Counted from the first letter of the stretch, positions 36,043 through 49,260 are shown. The stretch is DNA of 64,000 nt from Terrimesophilobacter mesophilus (GCF_014200375.1 NZ_JACHBP010000001.1:310001-374000); one strand, 5' to 3'. The notes: a model not told the origin generated them from the letters alone. A program made the numbers and translations.

Positions 36043-37284
36043 TCAGGCCAGGCGTGACCGCCTGCGACGGCTCGCGACGAACAGGATACCTCCGAGCATG
36101 AGTGCTCCAGCCCCTGCCATCCATGCGCCGGATGTCGTGGCACCGGTGGCAGCGAGTTCGGGCTTCGGTGGCGTCACGGCTGGCATGGTCAGGGTTGGCA
36201 GTCCATTCACCACTCGGAAGACATACCGACCGGGCACCGTGGAGTTCAGGTTGTGCGAGGAAAGTGCGTACGACCCGCCGTCCCTCAACTCATCCGCGGT
36301 GTGAGGGTAGGTGCCATTGCCACAGGTCGGGCCGAACAGGTCGAGGTAACTGTAGGTGTCGGCAGTGAGGTTGTAGCCGCCCATTCCGATCATGTAGTAC
36401 TCCGTGAGATCGTCGCCGTCGCCATACACAGCAGCACACGCTGCCTCGGTCGGAATCGAACTCGTCGCGCTCGGCCAAGAGAGATCCATCCCGGAGTTGT
36501 GGACCTCGTCATAGTTGTACACGACGGTCACATTTCCGCCGCCGTTATCAACAAGCAGAACCTGGAAAGTATTGAATTCAGCGTCGGGATCCAAATTGAT
36601 GTCGGGGTTGTGATACCAGGTCGCGACGAATGCATTCTTGCCCTCGTACGTCGTGGTACCCCAGAAGACCGAAGAGCAGTAATAGTTCGACTCGAACTCG
36701 AAAAGGTACGCGCCGTACTCACAGGTATCGGGAATGGTGTCCGCGTTCGTGTCGAGCGGTGTGTCTGCCGCGGGTGGGTACTGGTCGAGATTGAAGGGCA
36801 GGAATGCCGCGTAACTGTGCGGCTCGCTGCCATAGTTCGGGTCGAAAATCGATCCGATGAGCTCGCCGTAGAAGTCTGAACACTGGTTGAACGATCCATT
36901 AGAGGTCACATCCGTCGATGATGCCAGGCACACATCACCGTTCGAACCGACCAACACCTCGTCGTAGCTGACCCCGGCTACGGTGACAGAGAACCCGAGA
37001 GGAATCCCGGCATTCGCGGCCCCGAAATTGCCGTCGTCATCGGCTGGGACCCCCGTGCCATCCAGACCCCAATAGTCGTCGTCTTCGGTCTCGTTCGTGT
37101 AGACGTATTGCGGCGTTGTTCCACCGTCGTACATCAGCTCAGAGCCGATGGGGGTTCCATCGGGGTTGAAGATCACTGCGCCGTCACCGGGATCAACCGC
37201 ATAGGCGGGAGCCGCTGAAAGGGCGAGGAGGCCAGCGGTCGCCACGACGGCGAGGAGCGGGCGGAGGGAAAGATGACGCGACAA
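36043..37284 (-). CDS. LAXTG-anchored surface protein with nidogen-like region
   Basis: 413 residues from a TTG with CGGGAG 5 nt upstream. A signal peptide (RPLLAVVATAGLLALSAAPAYA) is followed by a large Asp/Asn/Tyr-rich extracellular region. Its middle (AFVATWYHNPDINLDPDAEF, NTFQVLLVDNGGGNVTVVYNYD) resembles a nidogen-like (NIDO) domain. The end carries LAATG, a hydrophobic helix and the RRRRSR tail, a class E sortase signal. Several paired cysteines suggest disulfides. It interrupts the tlyA-HAD block conserved elsewhere, and its codon use is less GC-biased than its neighbours, which suggests later acquisition. Confidence 0.8.
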   Translation of the reverse strand: MSRHLSLRPLLAVVATAGLLALSAAPAYAVDPGDGAVIFNPDGTPIGSELMYDGGTTPQYVYTNETEDDDYWGLDGTGVPADDDGNFGAANAGIPLGFSVTVAGVSYDEVLVGSNGDVCLASSTDVTSNGSFNQCSDFYGELIGSIFDPNYGSEPHSYAAFLPFNLDQYPPAADTPLDTNADTIPDTCEYGAYLFEFESNYYCSSVFWGTTTYEGKNAFVATWYHNPDINLDPDAEFNTFQVLLVDNGGGNVTVVYNYDEVHNSGMDLSWPSATSSIPTEAACAAVYGDGDDLTEYYMIGMGGYNLTADTYSYLDLFGPTCGNGTYPHTADELRDGGSYALSSHNLNSTVPGRYVFRVVNGLPTLTMPAVTPPKPELAATGATTSGAWMAGAGALMLGGILFVASRRRRSRLA

Positions 37285-37390
37285 TGTGGCTCCCGAGCAA
37301 ATGAGATGAAATCAGGTGAAGTGAAGAATGCTTCACACACTAGGGCATCCGGGCGCCCCGCCGATACATTTCGACATCACTCTTTGGGTT

Positions 37391-38398
37391 TTATTCGTAG
37401 AGGGCTGGGGCCACGTCGAGGCCGTAGATCGCGAGCCCGCTCCCCCAGATCGCGGCGGTGCCCGCGCGCAGGAGATCCACGCGGTTGTCGCCGTCCTCGA
37501 CGACAGATACGACGTGCCCCGCCATGCGCACAACGGCAGAACCGACCGTCACAACGCGCGAGCCGTCGGCAGCCGTTTCGTCGCGGATATCCGGGTACGG
37601 TTCGTGCAGGCCGCGCAGGTCTTCGAGGATGTAGGTGGGCCTGGAGTACTGGTCGGCCGCGAGCACCTGCTTAGCCTTGTCGACGCCGGTGAGGACGAGC
37701 ACCGAGTCGATGCCGGCGCGATTCGCGCCCAGGATGTCCGTATCGAGACGGTCCCCGATGAACAGCGGTTTCGTTCCGCCGAACCGTTGCAGGGCTTCCT
37801 CGAAGATGGCAACCTCCGGCTTTCCCGCCACGACCGGGAGCCTTCCCACCGCGAGGTGGATGGCAGACACGAGGGTGCCGTTGCCCGGTGCGGTGCCACG
37901 GGCCGTCGGGAGAGTCCAGTCGGTGTTCGTCGCGACCCAGGGGACGTCCGCGCCCTCGCCCTGGAGAGCGTAGGCGGCCTCGGCGAGCTGTGCCCATCCG
38001 ATGTCCTGGGCGAAACCCTGGATGACCGCTGCAGGGCGATCCTCGGCAGAGTCGGTGACGGCGAATCCCGCGTTCGCAAGCTCGACTCGAAGCCCTTCGC
38101 CACCCACGGCCAGAACGAGCGAGCCGGCTGGAACGATCTCCGCCAGCAGTCGAACCGCAGCCTGGGGAGACGTCACGACATCGTCGGCGACAACGTGAAG
38201 GCCGAGCCCAGTGAGTTGTTCGGCGACGGATTCCGGTGTCCTGGACGCGTTGTTCGTGATGTAGCCGATCCGGCGTGAGTTCGCCGCGGAATTGATACTC
38301 TCCACCGCGTGGGGAATGGCCTGGGCGCCGCGGTAAACGACACCATCGAGGTCGGCCAGGACCAGGTCGACACCGCCGAGCGGGGTGGATTCAGTCAT
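37391..38398 (-). CDS. HAD-superfamily phosphatase (NagD/PGP-like)
   Basis: 335 residues. HAD motif I DLDGVVYRG lies near residue 17, motif II is ITNNASRTPESVAEQL, and motif IV is LFIGDRLDTDILGANRAGIDSVLVLTGVD. It is of the class IIA (NagD) type, acting on phosphorylated small molecules; the mycobacterial counterpart Rv1692 is a phosphatase in glycerophospholipid recycling. An extra C-terminal region of about 70 residues ends the protein. It overlaps the TPR gene by 8 bp. Confidence 0.9.
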   Translation of the reverse strand: MTESTPLGGVDLVLADLDGVVYRGAQAIPHAVESINSAANSRRIGYITNNASRTPESVAEQLTGLGLHVVADDVVTSPQAAVRLLAEIVPAGSLVLAVGGEGLRVELANAGFAVTDSAEDRPAAVIQGFAQDIGWAQLAEAAYALQGEGADVPWVATNTDWTLPTARGTAPGNGTLVSAIHLAVGRLPVVAGKPEVAIFEEALQRFGGTKPLFIGDRLDTDILGANRAGIDSVLVLTGVDKAKQVLAADQYSRPTYILEDLRGLHEPYPDIRDETAADGSRVVTVGSAVVRMAGHVVSVVEDGDNRVDLLRAGTAAIWGSGLAIYGLDVAPALYE

Positions 38399-39491
38399 CC
38401 TCGCCGCTCTCCTCCGGAACCTCTTCAACGTCCTCTTCAAAGACCTCAACCTCGATTTCGTCGTCATCGTCGTCGCCCGAGGACAGCGCCGCGGTTGCGA
38501 CGTCGGACCGCTCGAACCAGGCTTCCGCCTCCTCGGCGCGACCGAGGTCCTCGAGCACCGTGGCGTAGGCATCGAAGAGTGCCGGGCTCCAGGAGAAAGC
38601 GGTGTCCGGGTTCAGCTGCGGGATCTGCAGTTCGACGAGCGCAGCATCCGTCTGCCCGAGGTCGAGCCTCGCGCCGGACATCGCGATCGCCAGTTCGACC
38701 TGCACCTCGACCGGGAGACTGGCACGCGGAACCGAACGGCCGAGCGCGAGGGCCTTTGCCGGCCGGCCGAGTCCCCGCTCGCAGTCCACCATCATCGGCA
38801 ACTGGTCGTCGCGTCCGGAGATCCGCCGATAGGTGCGGAGCTCGCGGAGGGCAAGGGCGAAGTCGCCGGTCGCGTACGCGGTGATCGCCAGGGTCTCGCG
38901 CACGACGGCGATCCTGCCTGCCCTTCGACCGGCGGAGACCGCGTGGGCGTGGGCGAGCTGTGGATCGTCGTCGATGAGACGGGCGGCCATGACGAGATGG
39001 CGCGCCACCTCATCGGCGTTCTCCTTGCTCAGGGTCTTCAGTTGGGCCCGCGCGACACGGTCAAGCTGGTTCGGGACGACATCGTCGGGAATCTCCGGGG
39101 CATCATGGCGTGGGCGAACGGACTTCGTACCGTAGGGGTCACGGTCCTCTGGCGTCTCACGCTCTCGCGCGGATGCGTCCCCGCGCGCCGGCTTGCCGTC
39201 GCGAGTCCACAGCCGCCGCTCGCCATCGCGCGTGCGGTCGGGTCGCTGATGTCCGCCAGGCCTCTGGCCGTCACGATTCTGAGAGCCGGGCTTCTGGCCG
39301 TCCCGATGCTGGCCACCAGGCTTCTGGCCGTCACGATTCTTCCAGGCCGGCTTGTCCCCCGCGCGCTGCGGTCGACCACCGGATGACGCGCCCGCACGAT
39401 CCGGAGCACCCTTCGCCGGACGGGCGGATCCTGGTCGCTTGCCCTTCGGCGGTCCGCCGGGGCGACGCGGACGGTCTGGAGTGTCGGGCAT
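38391..39491 (-). CDS. TPR-like protein with low-complexity basic N-terminus
   Basis: 366 residues. The first 130 residues are Pro/Gly/Arg/Lys-rich, including three 10-residue repeats of the form NRDGQKPGGQ at 52-81. From about residue 140 the protein is helical with TPR-like units (ADEVARHLVMAARLIDDDPQLAHAHA, GDFALALRELRTYRRI, LFDAYATVLEDLGRAEEAEAWFERS). The C-terminus is strongly acidic. The same slot holds Rv1691 in mycobacteria. AGGAAAG precedes the ATG. Function unknown; the charged ends suggest nucleic-acid or ribosome contact, which is only a guess. Confidence 0.85.
   Translation of the reverse strand: MPDTPDRPRRPGGPPKGKRPGSARPAKGAPDRAGASSGGRPQRAGDKPAWKNRDGQKPGGQHRDGQKPGSQNRDGQRPGGHQRPDRTRDGERRLWTRDGKPARGDASARERETPEDRDPYGTKSVRPRHDAPEIPDDVVPNQLDRVARAQLKTLSKENADEVARHLVMAARLIDDDPQLAHAHAVSAGRRAGRIAVVRETLAITAYATGDFALALRELRTYRRISGRDDQLPMMVDCERGLGRPAKALALGRSVPRASLPVEVQVELAIAMSGARLDLGQTDAALVELQIPQLNPDTAFSWSPALFDAYATVLEDLGRAEEAEAWFERSDVATAALSSGDDDDDEIEVEVFEEDVEEVPEESGEDD
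39249..39338 (-). repeat. Three 30-bp tandem repeats in the TPR gene
   Basis: Three near-identical 30-bp units encode NRDGQKPGGQ, HRDGQKPGSQ and NRDGQRPGGH. Differences are few, so unit number may vary between strains. Confidence 0.75.
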
Positions 39492-39514
39492 GTGAACTCT
39501 TTCCTGTTAACGCA

Positions 39515-39543
39515 AAATGGCCACCCTCAGCGGGTGGCCATTT
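39515..39543 (-). terminator. rRNA operon terminator
   Basis: Perfect 12-bp stem (AAATGGCCACCC and its complement) with a 5-nt loop, 11 nt past the end of 5S rRNA. The arms end in A and T runs, giving a T-tract on the minus strand. It separates the rRNA operon from the TPR gene. Confidence 0.85.
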
Positions 39544-39554
39544 CACAAAGAAGT

Positions 39555-39671
39555 CCGGCGGTGTCCTACTCTCCCACAAGGTCCCCCTTGCAGTACCATC
39601 GGCGCAGAGAGTCTTAGCTTCCGGGTTCGGAATGTGACCGGGCGTTTCCCTCTCGCTATGGCCGCCGAAAC
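39555..39671 (-). rRNA. rrf: 5S ribosomal RNA
   Basis: About 117 nt; the minus strand begins GTTTCGGCGGCCATAGCG and contains CCGAACCCGGAAGCTAAG and GGGAGAGTAGGACACCGCC. The ends pair. Boundaries are accurate to a few bases. Confidence 0.93.
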
Positions 39672-39794
39672 ACTATTGATTTATGTATCGATTGTGGCCA
39701 GAACTTTGGTTCTGGACGCAGTCCCCGACCGTAAATCGGGAACCACAAAGTGGACGCGTGCAAATACTCATTCACTCTCAAAGGAGTGGAGTGT

Positions 39795-44924
<5,130 letters not shown>

Positions 44925-45307
44925 ATGTTTGATTGCACGAGAGGTCGCCGTGAATGAACACAGCCCCCTCGGCACATCTAGTGCAGCCGGCCGCCCAAGG
45001 GCGAACCCGCTGCAAGTTTGATACTGACAAGAACAAACATCATTGCTGACATTTGTTTGTTGTCTTAATTTTTTCCAAAGGAATCTCTTCAGCTGACCGA
45101 GGTCAGTTGACGAGGTTTTTGGCATTTGACATTGTGCACGCTGTTGAGTTCTCAAGGATCGGGCGCGCCTGAAGCGTGACCTTCCGGCCGTTTTCAGGGC
45201 AACTGCTCTAACCTACCACCACTTGACCTGCTCCGCGCGCCGTGGAACCCAAGTCGCGATGCGACTCGAGCCGTACGTAACTGGAGTGTTCCAGAGGTGG
45301 GTCTTCC
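44925..45307 (-). promoter_or_regulatory. rRNA leader region
   Basis: Gene-free leader between the promoter candidate and 16S. It contains the CTTGAGAACTCAACAGCG element near 45150 and an AT-rich stretch near 45060 with repeated TTTGTTTGTT-type sequence. These resemble the processing and antitermination parts of actinobacterial rRNA leaders. Short open frames here have no protein-like features. Confidence 0.6.
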
Positions 45308-45336
45308 ATCGTAGTCCGACGCACACCCTGCAGCAA
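45308..45336 (-). promoter_or_regulatory. Candidate rRNA operon promoter
   Basis: On the minus strand TTGCTG (45331-45336) and TACGAT (45308-45313) are 17 bp apart, the best vegetative match upstream of 16S. Transcription would start about 375 nt before the 16S 5' end. A weaker TAGGTT lies nearer at about 45210. Confidence 0.5.
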
Positions 45337-45466
45337 GTGCAGTGAGCCTGTCGGCGAGGAAGTCGTTCCGCTTGAGGCTCAGGAGCACTTCGGCTGCCGG
45401 AAACCTTTGGGGTGACAAGGAGAAACTCTATGCGGTCGGCGGATGCGGTGCAAGTTTGGGTGCATC

Positions 45467-45616
45467 CCGGGCGTGTCGAGGGCGGGGCGCTCGCGCGCCC
45501 GCACGACACGCCCGGTTCCGAGTGCCGGGACGGCACTCGGCGCTGGCGTCGCGGCGAAGGCCAGAAATGGCCTTCGCTTTGAGCTCCAGCGCGCAGGCGT
45601 GTCGAGGGCGGGGCGC
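45467..45616. repeat. Hairpin-rich intergenic element with 20-bp direct repeats
   Basis: Between tyrS and the rRNA promoter. One stem is 12 bp (45467-45478 with 45504-45515) around an inner 6-bp stem. A second is a perfect 10-bp stem (45518-45540, 3-nt loop). A third is a perfect 9-bp stem (45554-45577). An exact 20-bp direct repeat lies at 45471-45490 and 45597-45616. It looks like a REP-type element; the third stem may also end tyrS transcription. Confidence 0.7.
45554..45577 (-). terminator. Possible tyrS terminator
   Basis: GCGAAGGCC pairs perfectly with GGCCTTCGC around a 6-nt AT-rich loop, 47 nt after the tyrS stop. No T-run follows on the minus strand, so termination efficiency is uncertain. 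Confidence 0.45.
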
Positions 45617-45623
45617 CGTGTAC

Positions 45624-46907
45624 TTACTCCACGAAGACGCCGGCGAGGGACTTCTTTCCGCGGCGCAGCACGGCCATGCCGTGGTGCAGATCTGCGGGCT
45701 CGAGCACGGCATCCGAGGACTCGACAGGCATGTTGTTGAGGTACACGCCGCCCTGGCCGATCGCGCGCCGGGACTCCCCCAGGCTCGCGGTGAGTCCGGT
45801 GTCCACCAGGAGCTGGGTGACCAGCGCATCCGGGCCGGTCGTGGTGTTCGGAAGTTCACGCAGTGCGGCCTCGAGGGTCGCCGCGTCGAGCCCCGTGAGC
45901 TCGCCCTGTCCGAACAGCGCGGCGGACGCCGCGATGGCCGCGTCGGTCGCCGCCTTCCCGTGGACGAGCGTGCTGACCTCGAGGGCCAGCCGCCTCTGGG
46001 CCTCGCGCTTGAACGGTTCTGCGGCCACGGCATCCGCGAGCTCGTCGATCTGCGCCCGGGACAGGAACGTGAACACCTTGAGCCGCTCGATCACGTCGGC
46101 ATCGTCGGTGTTCAACCAGAACTGGTAGAAGGCGTAGGAGCTGCACATCGACGCATCGAGCCAGATCGCGTTGCCCTCGCTCTTGCCGAACTTCGTCCCG
46201 TCGGTGTTCGTGATGAGCGGGGTACCGATGGCGTGCACCGTTGCGCCCTCGGCCTTCCTCACGAGCTCCGTGCCGCTCGTCAGGTTGCCCCACTGGTCGC
46301 TCCCACCGGTCTGCAGCACGCAGTCGTAGCTGCGGTACAGCTCGAGGTAGTCGAGGCCCTGGAGGATCTGGTAGCTGAACTCGGCGTAGCTGATGCCCTC
46401 GCTCGAGTTCAACCGGCTGCTCACGGCATCCTTCTTAAGCATCGTGCCGACGCGGTAGTGCTTGCCGATGTCCCGCAGGAAGTCGATCGCCGACATCGGT
46501 GCCGTCCAGTCGAGATTGTTGACGAGTCGTGCGGCGTTCTCGCCCTCGAAGCTCAGGAACTTCGCGACCTGCTCCTGGAGGTAGCCGACCCACTCCGCGA
46601 CGGTGTCCTTGGTGTTGAGGGTGCGCTCGGCGGTGGGCCTCGGGTCGCCGATGAGCCCCGTCGACCCCCCCACGAGACCGAGGGGCTTGTGGCCGGCGAG
46701 CTGCAGGCGGCGCATGAGCAAGAGCTGCACGAGGTTACCGAGGTGCAGGCTCGGCGCCGTGGGGTCGAATCCGCAGTAGTAGGTGATCGGGGGGCCGTCG
46801 AGGAGCTTCTCGAGCTCAACCGGATCCGTGGAGATCTGCACGAGTCCACGCCACTGCAGCTCAGCCCAGATTCCGTCGAACGAGTCGTCATTGCGTTGGG
46901 TGTTCAC
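45624..46907 (-). CDS. tyrS: Tyrosyl-tRNA synthetase (probable internal start)
   Basis: About 427 residues from the GTG at 46907 (NTQRNDDSFDGIWAELQWRG), which is where TyrS begins in relatives. Class I motifs are present: the HIGH-type SLHLGNL in DPTAPSLHLGNLVQLLL, GGSTGLIGDP, GGSDQWGNLTSG and the KMSKS-type TKFGKSEGNA. The C-terminal S4-like domain (LGESRRAIGQGGVYLNN) completes it. It charges tRNA-Tyr. A TATCCT box at 46932-46937 could start a short-leader transcript for this form. It is the same frame as the 749-residue entry. Confidence 0.88.
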   Translation of the reverse strand: MNTQRNDDSFDGIWAELQWRGLVQISTDPVELEKLLDGPPITYYCGFDPTAPSLHLGNLVQLLLMRRLQLAGHKPLGLVGGSTGLIGDPRPTAERTLNTKDTVAEWVGYLQEQVAKFLSFEGENAARLVNNLDWTAPMSAIDFLRDIGKHYRVGTMLKKDAVSSRLNSSEGISYAEFSYQILQGLDYLELYRSYDCVLQTGGSDQWGNLTSGTELVRKAEGATVHAIGTPLITNTDGTKFGKSEGNAIWLDASMCSSYAFYQFWLNTDDADVIERLKVFTFLSRAQIDELADAVAAEPFKREAQRRLALEVSTLVHGKAATDAAIAASAALFGQGELTGLDAATLEAALRELPNTTTGPDALVTQLLVDTGLTASLGESRRAIGQGGVYLNNMPVESSDAVLEPADLHHGMAVLRRGKKSLAGVFVE

Positions 46908-47873
46908 GGATTCGGATGCTGGCACCGGGTCAGGATACCAGTGGCCGGCCCGCCCTTCCGCGCCTCGCACCGCGCCCGGCGCTGCGGCATCCAACCCCCG
47001 CGGCGGGTACACCCACGCGACGAGCACGACGGAGATGATCATGAGCAGCAGCCACGAGCCGAGCTTCGCGATCGAGACGAGCTCCCAGCCGTCTTCCTGG
47101 TTCGGGTAGCTCCAGGCCCGCGACCAGGTGGCGATGTTCTCGGCGACCCAGATGAACAGGGCGACGAGCGTGAAGGCGACGACGAGCGGCATCCGGAGCC
47201 TGGCGCGAAAGATGCGGAAGTGCATCATGCACGGACCGAAGATGACGAGGACGCCGAGCACCAGTACCCAGCGCGCGTCCCAGATGTAGTGGTGGCTGAA
47301 GAAGTTGACGTAGATGAGCACGGCGAGGATCGCGGTGATCCACCGTCTCGGGTAGCGCTCGAAGCGCAGGTCGAAGAGGCGGTAGACGCGCACGAGATAG
47401 GAGCCGACGGAGGCGTACATGAACCCGCTGTAGAGCGGCACGTTCAGGAGGTGCAGTACGCCGTCGCCCTCATAGATCCACGACCCGACGCTCGTCTTGA
47501 AGAGTTCCATCCCGGTGCCGACGATGTGGAACAGGATGATGACCCGCAGCTCGCGCAGCGTCTCCAGGCGGAAGACGACCATGAGGGCCTGGATGGCGAC
47601 GGCCGCGAGCGTGATGAAGTCGTTGCGCTCGAGGGCTGCGCCATCCGGATACCAGAGGGCTGTCGCGAAGAGCACCATGAGCATGGCTGCACCGAAGACG
47701 CAGGCCCAGCCCTGTTTGAGCGTGAAGACGGCGAGTTCGACGAGCCACCCTGTGATGCGTGATCGGCGCGGGCGACCCGTGGCCGCGTGGTCGAGGATGC
47801 GGCGGGCGCGATCCTCGATGAATCGTTCGAGCGGTGTCGCCCCGGTGTGCTCCGGGCGCTGCTCGTCGGTCAC
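45624..47873 (-). CDS. DUF817 membrane protein continuous with tyrosyl-tRNA synthetase (749-residue frame)
   Basis: One open frame of 749 residues without an internal stop. Residues about 1-300 are a DUF817-type integral membrane protein with roughly eight hydrophobic helices (WLVELAVFTLKQGWACVFGA, HIVGTGMELFKTSVGSWIYEGDG, NVPLYSGFMYASVGSYLVR, SHHYIWDARWVLVLG). A 25-residue Ala/Pro/Gly linker leads into complete TyrS. DUF817 has no known function. The GTG start lies 6 nt after TAGGGT, so this end is probably transcribed without a leader. Whether a fusion or two proteins (internal GTG at 46907) are made cannot be told from sequence. Confidence 0.75.
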   Translation of the reverse strand: MTDEQRPEHTGATPLERFIEDRARRILDHAATGRPRRSRITGWLVELAVFTLKQGWACVFGAAMLMVLFATALWYPDGAALERNDFITLAAVAIQALMVVFRLETLRELRVIILFHIVGTGMELFKTSVGSWIYEGDGVLHLLNVPLYSGFMYASVGSYLVRVYRLFDLRFERYPRRWITAILAVLIYVNFFSHHYIWDARWVLVLGVLVIFGPCMMHFRIFRARLRMPLVVAFTLVALFIWVAENIATWSRAWSYPNQEDGWELVSIAKLGSWLLLMIISVVLVAWVYPPRGLDAAAPGAVRGAEGRAGHWYPDPVPASESVNTQRNDDSFDGIWAELQWRGLVQISTDPVELEKLLDGPPITYYCGFDPTAPSLHLGNLVQLLLMRRLQLAGHKPLGLVGGSTGLIGDPRPTAERTLNTKDTVAEWVGYLQEQVAKFLSFEGENAARLVNNLDWTAPMSAIDFLRDIGKHYRVGTMLKKDAVSSRLNSSEGISYAEFSYQILQGLDYLELYRSYDCVLQTGGSDQWGNLTSGTELVRKAEGATVHAIGTPLITNTDGTKFGKSEGNAIWLDASMCSSYAFYQFWLNTDDADVIERLKVFTFLSRAQIDELADAVAAEPFKREAQRRLALEVSTLVHGKAATDAAIAASAALFGQGELTGLDAATLEAALRELPNTTTGPDALVTQLLVDTGLTASLGESRRAIGQGGVYLNNMPVESSDAVLEPADLHHGMAVLRRGKKSLAGVFVE

Positions 47874-47879
47874 GCGCCC

Positions 47880-47885
47880 ACCCTA
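47880..47885 (-). promoter_or_regulatory. -10 box of the DUF817-tyrS frame, leaderless type
   Basis: TAGGGT with 6 nt to the GTG at 47873, the same sequence and spacing as before the arginine leader peptide. Confidence 0.45.
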
Positions 47886-47923
47886 TTTCACTCCGCTGAA
47901 CTCTTTGATCAGGCTACATTACT

Positions 47924-47969
47924 TGATTCTCGGTAATCATGCCTGTATGCTTGATTACTCCGGATCAAG
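47924..47969. promoter_or_regulatory. Two inverted repeats before the SatD-like gene
   Basis: TGATT-6-AATCA (47924-47939) and CTTGAT-8-ATCAAG (47950-47969), both carrying the TTGAT core. They lie 22-67 bp before the start codon. The downstream protein has its own helix-turn-helix, so autoregulation is possible. Confidence 0.45.
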
Positions 47970-47990
47970 CGGAAGTCCTTGAGGAGTGCC

Positions 47991-48611
47991 ATGTTCGTCA
48001 TCACCGCTGACCAGGTCGACAGCAGGTCGGGCTCCGACCTCGTGGTCGGCGCGCTCCGTGACCTCGCGGAGACCATCCCCGCACCGATCCTGGCGGCAGA
48101 GCGCACGGTGGGCGATGAGTTCCAGCTGCTCCTCACCGATCACGCCGAGGCTCTCGATGTCATCCTTCGGCTCACCCGCAGCGATCACTGGAGCGTGGGA
48201 TGCGGTGTCGGCACCGTACACTTGCCGCTCCCGAATACCATCCGCGAGGCATCCGGGCCCGCCTTCGTCGCGGCGAGGACCGCCGTCGATCGAGCCAAGA
48301 AGCGCCCCACGCGATTCGCCCTGGACGGCGGAGCGAACGACGTGCCGACCCGCGACGCGGAGGCACTGGTGGATCTCCTCCTCATCCTGCGATCCCGGAG
48401 AAGCCCAGAGGGCTGGGAACTCGACGACCTGCTGGCGACGGGCATGAGCCAGGCCGACGCGGCATCCGCCCTGGGCATCACACCGCAGGCCGTGAGCCTG
48501 CGCGCCCGTGCGGCAGAACTGCGCGCCGACCGCTTGGCACGGAAGCCCCTGGAGAGAATTCTCCAGCGACTGGATACTCTGGAGTCCACGGCGTCGGGAG
48601 GTCACCCGTGA
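47991..48611 (+). CDS. SatD-family protein with C-terminal HTH
   Basis: 206 residues starting at an ATG with GAGGAG 4 nt upstream. The N-terminal part (MFVITADQVDSRSGSDLVVGAL, ERTVGDEFQLLL, WSVGCGVGTVHLPLP) matches the SatD family, and a helix-turn-helix follows near residues 150-180 (TGMSQADAASALGITPQAVSLRARAAELR). SatD was first linked to acid tolerance in streptococci; the role in actinobacteria is unknown. It overlaps a membrane-protein gene by GTGA, a recurrent pair. Confidence 0.8.
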   Translation: MFVITADQVDSRSGSDLVVGALRDLAETIPAPILAAERTVGDEFQLLLTDHAEALDVILRLTRSDHWSVGCGVGTVHLPLPNTIREASGPAFVAARTAVDRAKKRPTRFALDGGANDVPTRDAEALVDLLLILRSRRSPEGWELDDLLATGMSQADAASALGITPQAVSLRARAAELRADRLARKPLERILQRLDTLESTASGGHP

Positions 48612-49207
48612 ACATTCTTGAGATCATCCTGTGGAGCGGACTCATTCTGCTCCTGGTCGCCGCGGTGCTCCTCGCTCTCGTCGCCAGCCGCCGGCCGACG
48701 CCGTCGAAACCCGGCAATCACTGGCTCATCATCCCGGTCGTCGTACTCGTCGCCATCGCCATCGTGTTCGCGGTCGCAGGTGGGTGGGCGAGTGTTCCGA
48801 GTCTTGGGTTCCGGATCGCGGCAGTCGTGCTGCTGCTGGCGATCGGCGTGGTGGGCGGCAGCCCGCTTGTGCTCGTCGTTCTCGAGCTCGCGGGAAGCGG
48901 CGCCGTTCCGCTCGGCGACCACGGCGGCATCCTCGTGAGCGAGGCCGGCACCAGAAGCGGTGCCAGACCTCAGGATCGCGAGATCCTGCGCGGCGGGATG
49001 ACGATCGGCTATCTCGAGCGACTCGCCATCATCGGTGCCGCCCTCGCCGGACAGTACGCCGCCGTCGCGATCGTCGTCGCCGTCAAGGGCCTCGGACGAT
49101 TCTCCGAGCTCGAGAACGCGGCAGCCCGCGAGCGCTTCATCATCGGCACGCTTGTGAGCATCGTGTGGGCCGCCGCCTGTGTGGCGCCCGCGGTCATCGA
49201 CTGGTAG
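48608..49207 (+). CDS. Small multipass membrane protein of the SatD pair
   Basis: 199 residues with about five hydrophobic helices: NILEIILWSGLILLLVAAVL, WLIIPVVVLVAIAIVFAVAG, FRIAAVVLLLAIGVVGG, YLERLAIIGAALAGQYAAVAIVVAVKG and a last one near the C-terminus (FIIGTLVSIVWAAACVAPAVI). A soluble loop (GDHGGILVSEAGTRSGARPQDREILRGG) separates them. The GTG start overlaps the SatD stop, so the two are coupled. No function recognised. Confidence 0.82.
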   Translation: MNILEIILWSGLILLLVAAVLLALVASRRPTPSKPGNHWLIIPVVVLVAIAIVFAVAGGWASVPSLGFRIAAVVLLLAIGVVGGSPLVLVVLELAGSGAVPLGDHGGILVSEAGTRSGARPQDREILRGGMTIGYLERLAIIGAALAGQYAAVAIVVAVKGLGRFSELENAAARERFIIGTLVSIVWAAACVAPAVIDW

Positions 49208-49260
49208 CGCGCGACCAACGCCACCTCATCCGACCCGAGGTTGCCGCCCTGATTCACGTT

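Noticed and set aside
46800..47990. T-box riboswitch upstream of tyrS
   Set aside because: No T-box sequence or specifier loop was found, and the upstream DNA is coding DUF817.
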